64,000 nt of DNA from NCBI RefSeq assembly GCF_001875655.1, contig NZ_MKEQ01000001.1, positions 1-64,000 of the forward strand, written 5' to 3'. The stretch's first letter is position 1. Every line of letters starts with the position of its first letter. This document shows positions 63,956 through 64,000 of the stretch, piece after piece. The notes below the pieces were generated by a model, which worked only from the letters and a program-made list of their open reading frames with translations, did no database searches and had not been told where the DNA came from. Made by a program: the position numbers and the translations under genes. The DNA is from Enterobacter hormaechei ATCC 49162 (GTDB taxonomy: Bacteria; Pseudomonadota; Gammaproteobacteria; Enterobacterales; Enterobacteriaceae).

Positions 63956-64000
63956 TGAGCGCGTGGTGGTTATATAAAAAACAGCCAGACACAGATACTA
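63955..64000 (+). CDS. Start of a further T6SS-linked gene (partial)
   Basis: ATG overlaps the PAAR stop (TAATG) and the frame MSAWWLYKKQPDTDT runs off the window. The overlap makes a coupled gene of the same module likely. Product unknown. Confidence 0.55.
   Translation, partial: MSAWWLYKKQPDTDT

Overview
The window is an enterobacterial chromosome segment, most like Enterobacter or a close relative. The gene order aspS-nudB-yebC-ruvC-ruvA-ruvB-znuB/znuC/znuA-mepM-lpxM-pykA-hexR-zwf-edd-eda is the standard Enterobacteriaceae order, and the proteins read as close homologues of the E. coli ones. E. coli yebB, between ruvC and ruvA, is absent here.

Positions 1-38566 are lambdoid prophage DNA. 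A complete 37,305-bp prophage (1262-38566) lies in yecE: the first 30-odd codons of yecE survive at the right edge, next to yecD. Bases 1-1261 repeat the prophage right end (37306-38566) exactly. The window therefore opens inside a second copy placed head to tail, with an intact attP-like junction between the copies. This is either a tandem double lysogen or an assembly that ran through excised phage circles.

Prophage layout: leftward early operon with integrase and excisionase (both broken by several one-base indels), several small unknown genes, a Lar-like anti-restriction protein, an ORF6N/antirepressor-like protein, a lone S24-domain protein and a lone HTH protein (1280-7489). Next come a self-cleaving repressor with shared operators and a divergent Cro-like gene (7665-8730), replication (O-like protein with in-gene repeats, primase-helicase), antiterminator Q, and three tRNA genes (Lys, Gly, Thr). 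The lysis cassette has a phage-21-type pinholin, SAR endolysin, a lipoprotein and nested Rz/Rz1. An accessory block follows (Rha, a small protein, a retropepsin-like protease, an orphan tail-tip-like protein). HNH, terminase and HK97-type head genes lead into lambda-type tail genes with a programmed frameshift, and finally tail fibre and an SOS-controlled DinI-like gene.

The host part (38567-57241) carries translation (aspS), nucleotide hydrolysis (nudB), Holliday-junction processing (ruvABC), zinc uptake with a Zur box, cell-wall and lipid A enzymes (mepM, lpxM), and central carbon genes (pykA, hexR, zwf, edd, eda). The last group has a HexR palindrome and a GntR-like operator. A roughly 450-bp structured repeat element lies between ruvB and znuB.

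Downstream of eda an AT-rich junction leads into a type VI secretion module (57621 to the window end): VgrG, a Tle3-type lipase effector, two tandem Tli3-type immunity lipoproteins with a mosaic pattern of identity, a PAAR tip protein and the start of one more gene.
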